DNA from: JAICUY01 sp035708065
GTDB taxonomy: Bacteria > Chloroflexota > Limnocylindria > QHBO01
Length of the DNA stretch: 32,470 nt
Direction of reading: 5' to 3'
NCBI GenBank assembly: GCA_035708065.1
Contig: DASSTC010000030.1
Coordinates: forward strand, 1 to 32,470
Shown: piece after piece, positions 8,195-15,280 of the stretch
Layout of the letters: every line of letters starts with the position of its first letter
Numbering within the stretch: the first letter of the stretch is position 1
Position numbers and translations under genes: made by a program
The notes under the pieces: model-generated
Seen by the model: the letters and a program-made list of their open reading frames with translations, nothing else
Database searches by the model: none
What the model was told of the DNA's origin: nothing

Positions 8195-8641
8195 CTAGCC
8201 GGCGGCGACGACCGAAACCGACACGACGGCGTCGACCCCGGCCATCAGCCGCACGTCGACACGGTGCTCGCCGAGCGTCTTGATCGGCTCGCGCAGGTGG
8301 ATGTCGTGCCGGTCGAGCTCGACCCCCTGCTCCGCGATGGCCGCCGCGATCTCGCGGTTGGTCACCGCGCCGAACAGCCGGCCCTTCTCGCCGGCCTTGA
8401 CCGGGATCTCGACCGTCATCTCGCGCAGCTTGGCGGCCGTCTCCTCCGCCTCGCTGCGGACTGCGCGATCACGTTCCTCGCGCTGCTCGCGATGCCGCTC
8501 CCAGTTGGCGACGGTGCCCTTGTCGGCAATCGCCGCCGCGCCGGTCGGGAAGAGGAAGTTGCGCGCGTAGCCGTCCTTGACCTCTTTCATGTCGCCCTCG
8601 CGACCGAGGCCCTTGACGTCGCGCTTGAGGATCACCTTCAT
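8195..8641 (-). CDS. rplI: 50S ribosomal protein L9 (bL9)
   Basis: The 148-residue protein matches bL9 end to end. The N-terminal RNA-binding domain begins MKVILKRDVKGLGREGD and contains KEVKDGYARNFLFPTG. A long charged helix (residues about 45-75) follows, and the C-terminal domain contains GEKGRLFGAVTNREIA and ends with HRVDVRLMAGVDAVVSVSV. It sits on the large subunit near the L1 stalk. The gene starts 6 bp after the DUF1232 gene's stop, so the two form an operon. The usual neighbours rpsF, ssb and rpsR are absent, although dnaB lies downstream on the same strand as in many genomes, after a 650-bp gap. Confidence 0.97.
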   Translation of the reverse strand: MKVILKRDVKGLGREGDMKEVKDGYARNFLFPTGAAAIADKGTVANWERHREQREERDRAVRSEAEETAAKLREMTVEIPVKAGEKGRLFGAVTNREIAAAIAEQGVELDRHDIHLREPIKTLGEHRVDVRLMAGVDAVVSVSVVAAG

Positions 8642-8647
8642 GCTTGG

Positions 8648-9199
8648 TTACGGCTCCAACTCATCGGTTGCTTGGTCCTGGCCGATGCCGATGCCGGCCG
8701 CCTGGCGCTGCTGGCGCCATCGACTCAGCGCCGACTTCAGTGCCTGCGGGTCACGCAGGCGACCGTAGCGCTCGAGCAGCTCGGGCAGGTTGTCCCTGAT
8801 CTCGTCGTAGCGCGAGCCCATCAGGCCACGCAGCCTGGCGAGGTCACGATCGAGATCCGAGGTTCCGTTACGCGCCCGGGCGGCGTGCTCGTCGCGGACG
8901 TCGCGCGGCGCGTTCTGGATGAAGAGGTCGAGCACCAGCAGCAGGACGGTCAGGTCGTCGGCCTGACCGAGGATCGGGATCGCGTCGGGCACGAGGTCGA
9001 TCGGCACCACGACGTACGCCAGCGCCGCCCCGAGCAGCGCCTTGAGCGGGAGCGGCGTCCGCGGGTCGCGAACGATGCCCCACACCATGCGCGCGTAGGT
9101 CGGCAGCTTCCAGACGAGGCGGGCAAGGCGCAGATAACGCCATCGGCCTGACAGGTTCACGAGATACAGGCTCCGGTCTCGATGCGGGTCGCGAAGCAT
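8648..9199 (-). CDS. DUF1232 (YkvA-like) membrane protein
   Basis: The 183-residue protein contains the DUF1232/YkvA core at about residues 50-90: PLPLKALLGAALAYVVVPID followed by LVPDAIPILGQADDLTVLLL. This segment has two hydrophobic helices and the conserved P-I-D-L-x-P-D motif. The remaining C-terminus is charged and helical. Function is unknown. The gene is divergent from lexA, and the LexA box at 9233-9244 lies only about 35 bp upstream of its ATG, so SOS control of this operon (including rplI) is possible but unproven. No good ribosome site precedes the ATG. The downstream rplI begins 6 bp later. Confidence 0.8.
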   Translation of the reverse strand: MLRDPHRDRSLYLVNLSGRWRYLRLARLVWKLPTYARMVWGIVRDPRTPLPLKALLGAALAYVVVPIDLVPDAIPILGQADDLTVLLLVLDLFIQNAPRDVRDEHAARARNGTSDLDRDLARLRGLMGSRYDEIRDNLPELLERYGRLRDPQALKSALSRWRQQRQAAGIGIGQDQATDELEP

Positions 9200-9223
9200 A
9201 GCAGAGGGCCGTGCGGCATCGGT

Positions 9224-9253
9224 TTGACATTAGAACAGGCGTTCTGCTACCGT
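9224..9253 (+). promoter_or_regulatory. lexA promoter with embedded LexA (SOS) box
   Basis: A -35 TTGACA at 9224-9229 is followed 18 bp later by TACCGT at 9248-9253. Between them lies AGAACAGGCGTTCT (core GAAC-N4-GTTC at 9233-9244), a near-consensus LexA operator of the Gram-positive type. Binding there would block RNA polymerase, giving the usual autorepression of lexA. The divergent DUF1232 gene is on the other side. An ACCGATGC core (reverse orientation) overlaps the upstream edge at 9217-9224. Confidence 0.85.
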
Positions 9254-9280
9254 CATCCGCAGTTGCAGACGGAGGCTGCC

Positions 9281-9940
9281 GTGACCCGACACGACGCCGA
9301 GCGCAAGCAGAAGATCCTCGAGAGCATCGCCCGCACCGTCGCGGAACGCGGCTATCCGCCGTCGGTCCGCGAGATCGCGGATGCGGTCGGCCTGGCGTCC
9401 ACTTCCGCCGTGCACCACCACCTCATCGCCCTCGAGCGCGACGGGCTCCTCGAGCGCGGCTCGCACTCGTCGCGTGCCCTCCGGCTGACTCGGACCCCGC
9501 AGCCTGCCCCGCGTCGTGTCGCGGACCGCCGCGTCACTCCGTTCCGCATGCCGGTCGAACGCGACGTGCTGACGCTGCCGGTCCTCGGCGAGATCGCCGC
9601 CGGCCAGCCGATCGAGGCCTATGCCGACGCGTCGGAGACGCTCGATGTCCCCGGCTCCATGCAGGCCCGCGACGGCTCGTACGTCCTCCGCGTTCGCGGC
9701 AAGAGCATGATCGACGCCCTGATCGACGACGGCGATTACGTCGTCGTCCAGCCGCAGGCCACTGCCCGGGACGGCGACATCGTGGTCGCCCTGCTCGAGG
9801 ACAACGGCGTGACGCTGAAGCGCTTCTTCCGCGAGAAGGACCGGATCCGGCTCCAGCCGGCGAACGCGAGCATGGAGCCGATCTACGCCTCCGAGGTGCA
9901 GGTCCAGGGCAAGGTCGTCGGCGTCATTCGCAAGCTCTAG
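9281..9940 (+). CDS. lexA: SOS repressor LexA
   Basis: LexA represses DNA-damage genes and cleaves itself when RecA filaments form. The 219-residue protein has an N-terminal winged helix (REIADAVGLASTSAVHHHL, residues 30-48) and a C-terminal S24 peptidase-like domain. It carries the cleavage site Ala107-Gly108 in EIAAGQP, catalytic Ser142 in RGKSMIDALIDDGD and catalytic Lys180 in VTLKRFF. The GTG at 9281 is chosen because GGAGG lies 5 nt upstream and the protein then starts with the usual short lead into the first helix. The longer frame to 9182 runs across its own promoter. It heads a co-oriented set with the AlkZ-like gene, dinB and the DUF6504-like gene. Confidence 0.97.
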   Translation: MTRHDAERKQKILESIARTVAERGYPPSVREIADAVGLASTSAVHHHLIALERDGLLERGSHSSRALRLTRTPQPAPRRVADRRVTPFRMPVERDVLTLPVLGEIAAGQPIEAYADASETLDVPGSMQARDGSYVLRVRGKSMIDALIDDGDYVVVQPQATARDGDIVVALLEDNGVTLKRFFREKDRIRLQPANASMEPIYASEVQVQGKVVGVIRKL

Positions 9941-9959
9941 CCGCAGAACGCCTGACCAG

Positions 9960-11087
9960 ATGCCGGCCGCGACGCTGTCGCGCCTCGAGCTGAACCGCGC
10001 GACGCTCGCCCGACAAGGGCTGCTCCGGCCGATCCAGGAAGGATCCATCGCCGACGCCGTTCGCCAGGTGGGATCGCTCCAGGCACAGCATCCCGAATGG
10101 CCGCCCGTTGCCCTGTGGGCTCGCACCGGCGACCGTGCCGTGAGGGGTCTCACGGCGGCTCGAGCGGATCGCAGCGTCGTGCGCGCGCCACTGATGCGCA
10201 TCACGGTGCAGACGGTCGCATCGGTCGACTTCTGGCCGATCTCCGTCGTCACGCAGCCACTGCGTCGCCTGCAGTTCCGAGCGATCTTCAAGGCCGATGC
10301 CTTCGACTCGCCACTCGGCCGTCGCCTGTCCGAGGGTCACGCCGCGGTGCGCTCCGCTCTCCGGGAGCAGCCGCAGCGGATCAGGGACCTTGACGCGATC
10401 ATGCGCGCCGAGGTCCCGGAGCTCGCCGACCATCCGCACCGCATCTATTGGCGACACATCGCCGTCAGCATGCCGCTGATCGCCGTGCCGTTCGACGGCG
10501 AACGCTATGGACGCGCACGCTACGCGCTCGCCACTGACTGGCTGGGACCGCCGCCCAGCGACCTGGATGAGGAGTCGGCAATGGGCGCCGTGACGGAACG
10601 CTATCTCGCGGCATTCGGCCCGGCGAGCATCGGTGACCTCATGTCATACGTCGGCAAGCGTGGCTCGCCGAAACGCTGGCACGCGGCGGTGTCAATGCTC
10701 GGCGACAGGATCGCCCGCTTCGTGGCGGAAGACGGACGCGAGCTGCTCGACCTCATCGATGCTCCGCGACCTGCCGCCGATGCCGAGGCGCCGCCACGCC
10801 TCCTGGCTCGCTGGGATGCGCTGCTGCTTTCGCACGCGCCCGGCTTCCGCCAGCGGATCATGGCGGACGAGCACCGCCCGATGGTCTACACCCGCAACGC
10901 CGACGTGCTGGCCTCGTTTCTCGTCGATGGGATGGTGGCCGGAACGTGGAGGATCGACCGGATGGGTGGTCGGATCGATCTCACGCCGTTCGGCACCTTG
11001 CGGGCCGAGCATCGAGCGGCGCTCGAGGCGCAGGCTGCGCAGCTCATGGTGGTCCTGGCGGGCGCGGACGCGGTCCCGCGCGGCTGA
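9960..11087 (+). CDS. HTH_42 / AlkZ-like winged-helix DNA-binding protein
   Basis: The 375-residue protein matches the winged-helix DNA-binding family HTH_42 (PF06224), which includes the bacterial DNA glycosylases AlkZ/YcaQ and AlkX that unhook crosslinks and remove bulky alkyl lesions. The N-terminal segment contains VGSLQAQHPEWPP, and its LQAQ resembles the Q-x-Q catalytic motif of AlkZ. A central winged-helix region includes FGPASIGDLMSYVG, and the C-terminal part contains LLARWDALLLSHAP and RIDLTPFGTL. It begins 19 bp after lexA and ends 19 bp before dinB, so it is very likely in the same SOS transcript. Actual glycosylase activity is inferred; many HTH_42 proteins are uncharacterised. 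No good ribosome site precedes its ATG. Confidence 0.8.
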   Translation: MPAATLSRLELNRATLARQGLLRPIQEGSIADAVRQVGSLQAQHPEWPPVALWARTGDRAVRGLTAARADRSVVRAPLMRITVQTVASVDFWPISVVTQPLRRLQFRAIFKADAFDSPLGRRLSEGHAAVRSALREQPQRIRDLDAIMRAEVPELADHPHRIYWRHIAVSMPLIAVPFDGERYGRARYALATDWLGPPPSDLDEESAMGAVTERYLAAFGPASIGDLMSYVGKRGSPKRWHAAVSMLGDRIARFVAEDGRELLDLIDAPRPAADAEAPPRLLARWDALLLSHAPGFRQRIMADEHRPMVYTRNADVLASFLVDGMVAGTWRIDRMGGRIDLTPFGTLRAEHRAALEAQAAQLMVVLAGADAVPRG

Positions 11088-11106
11088 GAAACGGAGGCGC
11101 ACCCAC

Positions 11107-12324
11107 ATGACCCGCGTCATCCTCCACGCCGACCTCGATGCGTTCTATGCATCGGTTGAGGAGCTCGACGACCCGACGATTCGCGGCAGGCCGGTGATCG
11201 TCGGCGGCGGCCCCCACGAGCGCGGCGTCGTCAGCGCCGCGAACTACGAGGCGCGCCGCTTCGGCGTGCATTCGGCGCTGCCCCTGCGTACCGCCGGCCG
11301 CCTGTGCCCGCAGGGCGTCTTCCTCCCCGGCCGTCCGGACCGATACCGCGCGCTGAGCGAGCAGGTGATGAAGATCTTTGCCAGCCTCACGCCCCTGGTC
11401 GAGCCGATCTCGCTCGACGAGGCGTTCCTCGACGTGACGGCCAGCGTCGCGGCGTTCGGCGACGGGCAGACGATGGCGCAGCGCATCAAGGACCGCGTGC
11501 GCGCCGAGGTCGGCCTCGTCGTCAGCGTCGGCGTCGCCAGCAACAAGCTCTGCGCCAAGGTCGCCTCGGACCTGCGCAAGCCCGATGCGCTCGTGGTGGT
11601 GTCCCCCGGCGGCGAGGCCGACTTCCTGGCGCCGCTCCCCGTCGGGCGGCTGTGGGGCGTCGGACCGCAGGCACGCCAGGCACTCGCCGACTACGGCGTG
11701 ACGACGATCGGTCAGCTGGCGGCGACCCCGGAGGCGAGCCTGCGACGGCGGTTCGGGCAGCATGGCGCCGACCTCGCCGCTCGCGCCAGGGGAATCGACC
11801 CCTCGCCGGTGGTGCCGTTCCACGCGCCGAAGAGCATCGGTCATGAGCACACCTTCGAGCGCGACACGATCGACGTCTCGAAGCTCGAGGCGACGCTGCT
11901 CGACGTCGCCGAGTCGGTCGCCAGCCGGCTGCGTCAGCACGACCTGTCGGCATCGGCCGTCCAGCTGAAGCTGCGCTACGAGGGGTTCGAGACGCTGACC
12001 CGCCAGGCGCCGCTGCCGCGCCAGGCGCGGGAGAGCGAGCCGATCTACGACGCCGGCGTGGCGCTGCTGCGCAGGACGCTCGTCGCGGGACGGGGCGTGC
12101 GATTGATCGGCCTGACCGCCATCAACCTCAGGCCCGACCAGCAGCTCACCCTCTTCGACCGAACCGACCGAACCGATCGGCTGGCTCGCTCGCTCGATGC
12201 CGTCCGTGAACGGTTCGGGGAGAACGCCATCACCCGCGCGCGGCTGCTCACCGAGAAGCCGAACCGGCGCTTCGACTTCGGCGAACGACCTTCCAGCCAA
12301 CCGCTCGACCCCCTTGACGAATAG
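11107..12324 (+). CDS. dinB: DNA polymerase IV (Y family)
   Basis: DinB performs translesion synthesis past minor-groove lesions. The 405-residue protein has the catalytic acidic residues of the palm: Asp9 in HADLDAFYASVE and Asp104/Glu105 in SLDEAFLDV. It also has the steric-gate-like FYASVE segment, a thumb with VSVGVASNKLCAKVASD, a helix-hairpin-helix region (LWGVGPQARQALADYG), and a little-finger domain from about residue 240. Near the C-terminus QQLTLFD fits the beta-clamp-binding motif QLxLF. The start is the ATG at 11107, with GGAGG 8 nt upstream. It follows the AlkZ-like gene by 19 bp and has no LexA box of its own, so it is probably read from the lexA promoter. Its stop overlaps the promoter of the next gene. 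Confidence 0.96.
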   Translation: MTRVILHADLDAFYASVEELDDPTIRGRPVIVGGGPHERGVVSAANYEARRFGVHSALPLRTAGRLCPQGVFLPGRPDRYRALSEQVMKIFASLTPLVEPISLDEAFLDVTASVAAFGDGQTMAQRIKDRVRAEVGLVVSVGVASNKLCAKVASDLRKPDALVVVSPGGEADFLAPLPVGRLWGVGPQARQALADYGVTTIGQLAATPEASLRRRFGQHGADLAARARGIDPSPVVPFHAPKSIGHEHTFERDTIDVSKLEATLLDVAESVASRLRQHDLSASAVQLKLRYEGFETLTRQAPLPRQARESEPIYDAGVALLRRTLVAGRGVRLIGLTAINLRPDQQLTLFDRTDRTDRLARSLDAVRERFGENAITRARLLTEKPNRRFDFGERPSSQPLDPLDE

Positions 12325-12372
12325 AACGTCCGTTCGCTAACATCCAGTCCCACACAATAGAACGCCTGTTCT
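12314..12372 (+). promoter_or_regulatory. SOS promoter with two LexA boxes
   Basis: TTGACG (12314-12319) and TAACAT (12338-12343) form a promoter with the same 18-bp spacing as that of lexA. A LexA box, AGAACGTCCGTTCG (core 12324-12335), sits at the same offset between them. A second box, AGAACGCCTGTTCT (core 12360-12371), is the exact reverse complement of the lexA-promoter box and lies near the predicted transcript start. The pair implies tight SOS control of the small gene at 12406. The -35 lies inside the last codons of dinB. Confidence 0.85.
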
Positions 12373-12405
12373 GTGCCGACCGGGCGCGCAGATGGAGAAG
12401 TCACC

Positions 12406-12669
12406 GTGGCATTGACGAGCATCACACCAGTCGAGGCGCGCGTCAGCTGGGACCGCCGGGCATCGCGGCCCGCATCCGTTCGCTGGGCGGGACACGAGCT
12501 GGCCATCACCTCGCTCGACGGCGTTCGGGACGAACGCTCGGCGTATCCGGCCGGCGCGGGCCCGCGCGTCACCTACCTGCTCCGCACCGATGACGGTGGC
12601 CAGGCGTCAATCGTCTTCGACGGTCGGCGACGGCGCTGGTTCGTGGAGGCACTCGACCCGGCCGCCTGA
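12406..12669 (+). CDS. Small SOS-controlled DUF6504-like protein
   Basis: The 87-residue protein (V-A-L-T-S-I-T-P-V-E-A-R...) has the layout of DUF6504: an RPASVRWAGHELAI strand pair, a middle segment with YLLRTDDGGQASIVFD, and a final RRWFVEALDP. DUF6504 domains occur beside or fused to Y-family polymerases and ImuB-like proteins. The GTG at 12406 is preceded by GGAGAAG at a good distance. An alternative GTG at 12373 directly abuts the second LexA box and has no ribosome site. Its own promoter carries two LexA boxes, and it follows dinB, so a role in translesion repair is likely. No catalytic residues are apparent, which suggests an accessory or DNA-binding role. Family assignment is by eye. 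Confidence 0.7.
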   Translation: MALTSITPVEARVSWDRRASRPASVRWAGHELAITSLDGVRDERSAYPAGAGPRVTYLLRTDDGGQASIVFDGRRRRWFVEALDPAA

Positions 12670-12698
12670 CGCCCGCCGATGGCGCACCGGTGGCTGCG

Positions 12699-12704
12699 TA
12701 CAAT
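12699..12704 (+). promoter_or_regulatory. Possible leaderless -10 box of the cyclodeaminase-family gene
   Basis: TACAAT lies 8 nt before the ATG at 12713, and no Shine-Dalgarno sequence precedes that ATG. The spacing predicts a transcript beginning at or just before the start codon. A -35 is not obvious. Confidence 0.45.
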
Positions 12705-12712
12705 CGCGCCAC

Positions 12713-13363
12713 ATGACCGATGCGCCACTCACGTCGCTCAGCGTCCGCGACCTGGCCGACCGGCTCGCCAGCGGCGAGCCTGTGCCCGGTGGCGGCAGCG
12801 CCGCGGCGATCGGCGGCGCGCTGGGCGCATCACTCGTCGGGATGGTCGCCGAGCTGACGATCGGCCGCCCGGATGCGGCGGAGCGCGACGACCTCCTGCG
12901 TGACGTGCGCGACAACGCCGCGCGCCTGCGCACCGACCTGCTAGAGCTCGCCGAGACCGACGCCGCGGCGTACGAGGCGGTGGTCGCCGCCCGCCGCCTG
13001 CCGAAGGGCACCGATGCTGAGCGTGCCGAGCGAACGCGCCGCATGCGGGCGACGATCGTCGAGGCGGCACGCGTGCCGCTCGAGACGGCACGCCGCTCGC
13101 GCGAGGTGCTCGACCTGGCGGTTCGCATCGCGCCGATCGGCAACCGCAACGCGGTGAGCGACGCCGGCGTGGCGGCGCAGCTCGCCTCGGCCGCCGTCCG
13201 TGGCGCGGTGCTCAATGTCCGAATCAACCTGCCCTATCTGCCCGCCGACGAGCCGCTGCGCACGTCGGCTGCGCGCGAGGCCGCGATGCTCGAGGCCGCG
13301 GCCGAACAGCGCGAGGACGAAGTGCTCAGCACGGTCAGCATGCTGCTGGACGAGGAGGCCTGA
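12713..13363 (+). CDS. Cyclodeaminase/cyclohydrolase family protein (FchA-like)
   Basis: The 216-residue, mostly helical protein matches the FTCD_C family (PF04961), which contains formimidoyl-THF cyclodeaminase and the methenyl-THF cyclohydrolase FchA. The hallmark is near the N-terminus: EPVPGGGSAAAIGGALGASL followed by VGMVAELTIGR. The rest has a helical bundle with PLETARRSREVLDLA and the NRNAVSDAGVAAQLA segment typical of the family. Length equals stand-alone FchA. Ten bp downstream lies folD, so a C1-folate role as cyclohydrolase is the natural reading, and the missing cyclohydrolase residues in that FolD make it stronger. hutH is 9 kb away, so formiminoglutamate breakdown through a cyclodeaminase is the alternative. 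Confidence 0.85.
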   Translation: MTDAPLTSLSVRDLADRLASGEPVPGGGSAAAIGGALGASLVGMVAELTIGRPDAAERDDLLRDVRDNAARLRTDLLELAETDAAAYEAVVAARRLPKGTDAERAERTRRMRATIVEAARVPLETARRSREVLDLAVRIAPIGNRNAVSDAGVAAQLASAAVRGAVLNVRINLPYLPADEPLRTSAAREAAMLEAAAEQREDEVLSTVSMLLDEEA

Positions 13364-13373
13364 CGAGGACGGC

Positions 13374-14303
13374 ATGACCGCGCGCCTGCTCGACGGCCGG
13401 CCCGTCGCGTCACGGATGTGGCGCGACCTGTCCGAGCGCGTCGAGGCGCTGCGCGCGGAGACCGGCGTTGCGCCGCGCCTGGCGATCATCCGCTTCGACG
13501 AGCGCGGTCCCTCGGCGATCTACGCCGGGTCGATCGCCCGGGCGGCGCACGGAGTCGGCATCGAGGTGCTCACCGTCGAGCCGCCGGACGGGGTGTCGCT
13601 CAGCGACCTGGCGGCGCGCATCGGGGCGCTGAACCGCGACCCGTCGGTGGCAGGCATCGTCATCGCCCAGCCGATCCCCCCGCACCTCGACCTGCCCTCG
13701 GTCGTCGAGCTGCTCGACCCGGCCAAGGACGTCGACGGCGCGACGCCGCTCAACGCCGGGCGCCAGGCACGCGGCGAGGCGACGTTCGTGCCCGCCACGG
13801 CGCTCGGGGTGATGACCCTGCTGAACCATTACGAGGTGCCGATCGCCGGTCGTCGGGCGGTGGTGGTGGGCCGCTCCGCGGTGGTCGGGCGGCCGACGGC
13901 CGAGCTGCTGCTCAGCGCGCATGCCAGCGTGATGCTGACCCATCGGCGCACGCGCAATCTCGCCCGTGAAACGCGGCGGGCCGAGATCCTGGTGGTGGCC
14001 GCCGGGTCGCCGCACCTCATCCAGCCAGAGATGGTCAACCGCTCGGCGGTGGTCATCGATTGCGGGATCAACGTCACCGAGAACGGCATCGTCGGCGACG
14101 TGGAGTTCGAGGCGGTTCGACCGGTCGTTGCGGCCATCAGCCCGGTGCCCGGCGGCGTCGGACCGGTGACCACCATGTGCCTCATCGAGCAGACCGTCGT
14201 CGCCGCCGAGGCGTTCGCCCGCCGGGCGCAGCGCGACGAGTCGCTGTCGCGCTTCATCCGGCCGATCCTGCCGCGTCACCGCTCCGGCCTCGACCGCTCG
14301 TGA
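13374..14303 (+). CDS. folD: FolD-like methylene-THF dehydrogenase lacking cyclohydrolase residues
   Basis: FolD normally oxidises 5,10-methylene-THF and then hydrolyses 5,10-methenyl-THF. The 309-residue protein keeps the fold: the SAIY motif with Tyr50, KDVDG with Asp121, the NAD(P)-binding GRRAVVVGRSAVVGRP segment, and PVPGGVGPVTTMCLIEQT. Two residues needed for the cyclohydrolase step are changed. The lysine four residues after Tyr50 (normally Y-V-x-x-K) is Ile54, and the glutamine of the QLPLP motif is Ala98 (the sequence reads AQPIPP). The enzyme may therefore be a dehydrogenase only, with the FchA-like product of the adjacent gene supplying the second step. The start follows that gene by 10 bp, and the stop overlaps the next start (GTGA). 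The last 30 residues are an unconserved basic tail. Confidence 0.88.
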   Translation: MTARLLDGRPVASRMWRDLSERVEALRAETGVAPRLAIIRFDERGPSAIYAGSIARAAHGVGIEVLTVEPPDGVSLSDLAARIGALNRDPSVAGIVIAQPIPPHLDLPSVVELLDPAKDVDGATPLNAGRQARGEATFVPATALGVMTLLNHYEVPIAGRRAVVVGRSAVVGRPTAELLLSAHASVMLTHRRTRNLARETRRAEILVVAAGSPHLIQPEMVNRSAVVIDCGINVTENGIVGDVEFEAVRPVVAAISPVPGGVGPVTTMCLIEQTVVAAEAFARRAQRDESLSRFIRPILPRHRSGLDRS

Positions 14304-15277
14304 GCCAGGGCCAGCGCTTCTGGCGCGAGCTGCGCGACGATGTCTCGCGGGCGGTCGTCGTCGACGACCTGCCACTGCGGCTGATGGCCGTTGCGCTGCT
14401 GGCCGACGGCCACGCGCTCGTCGAGGACGTGCCCGGCGTCGGCAAGACGCTGCTGACCCGTGCCTTCAGCCGCGCCCTCGGCCTGGGCTTCGGCCGCGTG
14501 CAGGGCACGCCCGACCTGCTGCCCAGCGACGTCCTGGGCGCCAGCCTGCTGGAGGGCGGCGCCTTCCGCTTCGTGCCGGGGCCGATCTTCACCAACGTGC
14601 TGCTCTTCGACGAGATCAACCGCGCCACGCCACGCACCCAGTCGGCGCTGCTCGAGTCGATGCAGGAACGCCAGGCATCGGTCGAGGGCGAGACCCGGCC
14701 GCTGCCCGAACCGTTCCTGGTGCTCGCCACCCAGAACCCGGTGGAGCTGGAAGGCACCTTCGCGCTGCCGGAGGCGCAGCTCGACCGATTCCTGGTGCGC
14801 ATCGCGCTCGGCTACCCGTCGCACGAGGACGAGCGACGAATCGCCAGCCGTTACCGCGATCGCGCCGAGCCACTGGAAGCCGTCGAGCCGATCACCGACT
14901 CCCAGCACCTCCTCGAGCTGCGCGACGAGGTGCGCGGCATCACGGTCAGTGACGAGGTCGGTGACTACGCCGTTGCGTTGGTACGCGCGACGCGCGAGCG
15001 TCCAGAGCTGTCGCTGGGCGGCAGCCCCCGCGCGACCGTCGCGCTCTATCGCGCGGCGCAGGCGTGGGCCCACCTCGAGGGACGCGACTTCGTGCTGCCC
15101 GACGACGTCAAGGCCGTGGCGCCGAGCGTCCTCGCCCATCGCGTCATGGTCGACCTCGACCGCCACCTTCGCGGCGCGACCGCCGAGGACGTCGTCGAGG
15201 ACGTCCTGGCCCGCGTCCCGGCGCCGCCGGACCAGACCCGCCGCGCCGAAGCCCGAACGGCGGACGCCGGGGCCTGA
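14300..15277 (+). CDS. MoxR-family AAA+ ATPase
   Basis: The 325-residue protein is a MoxR-type AAA+ ATPase, a chaperone-like enzyme that usually helps mature or insert partner complexes. Visible motifs are Walker A EDVPGVGKT (42-50), the GTPDLLPSDVLG segment, Walker B VLLFDEINRATP (100-111), sensor 1 in FLVLATQNPVE, the FALPEAQLDRFLV arginine-finger region, and sensor 2 in GGSPRATVAL. The GTG at 14300 overlaps the folD stop by four bases. It is followed after 3 bp by the DUF58 gene and then the DUF4129 gene, a widespread arrangement in which these proteins act together at the membrane. Length is typical. Confidence 0.93.
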   Translation: MSQGQRFWRELRDDVSRAVVVDDLPLRLMAVALLADGHALVEDVPGVGKTLLTRAFSRALGLGFGRVQGTPDLLPSDVLGASLLEGGAFRFVPGPIFTNVLLFDEINRATPRTQSALLESMQERQASVEGETRPLPEPFLVLATQNPVELEGTFALPEAQLDRFLVRIALGYPSHEDERRIASRYRDRAEPLEAVEPITDSQHLLELRDEVRGITVSDEVGDYAVALVRATRERPELSLGGSPRATVALYRAAQAWAHLEGRDFVLPDDVKAVAPSVLAHRVMVDLDRHLRGATAEDVVEDVLARVPAPPDQTRRAEARTADAGA

Positions 15278-15280
15278 CCG

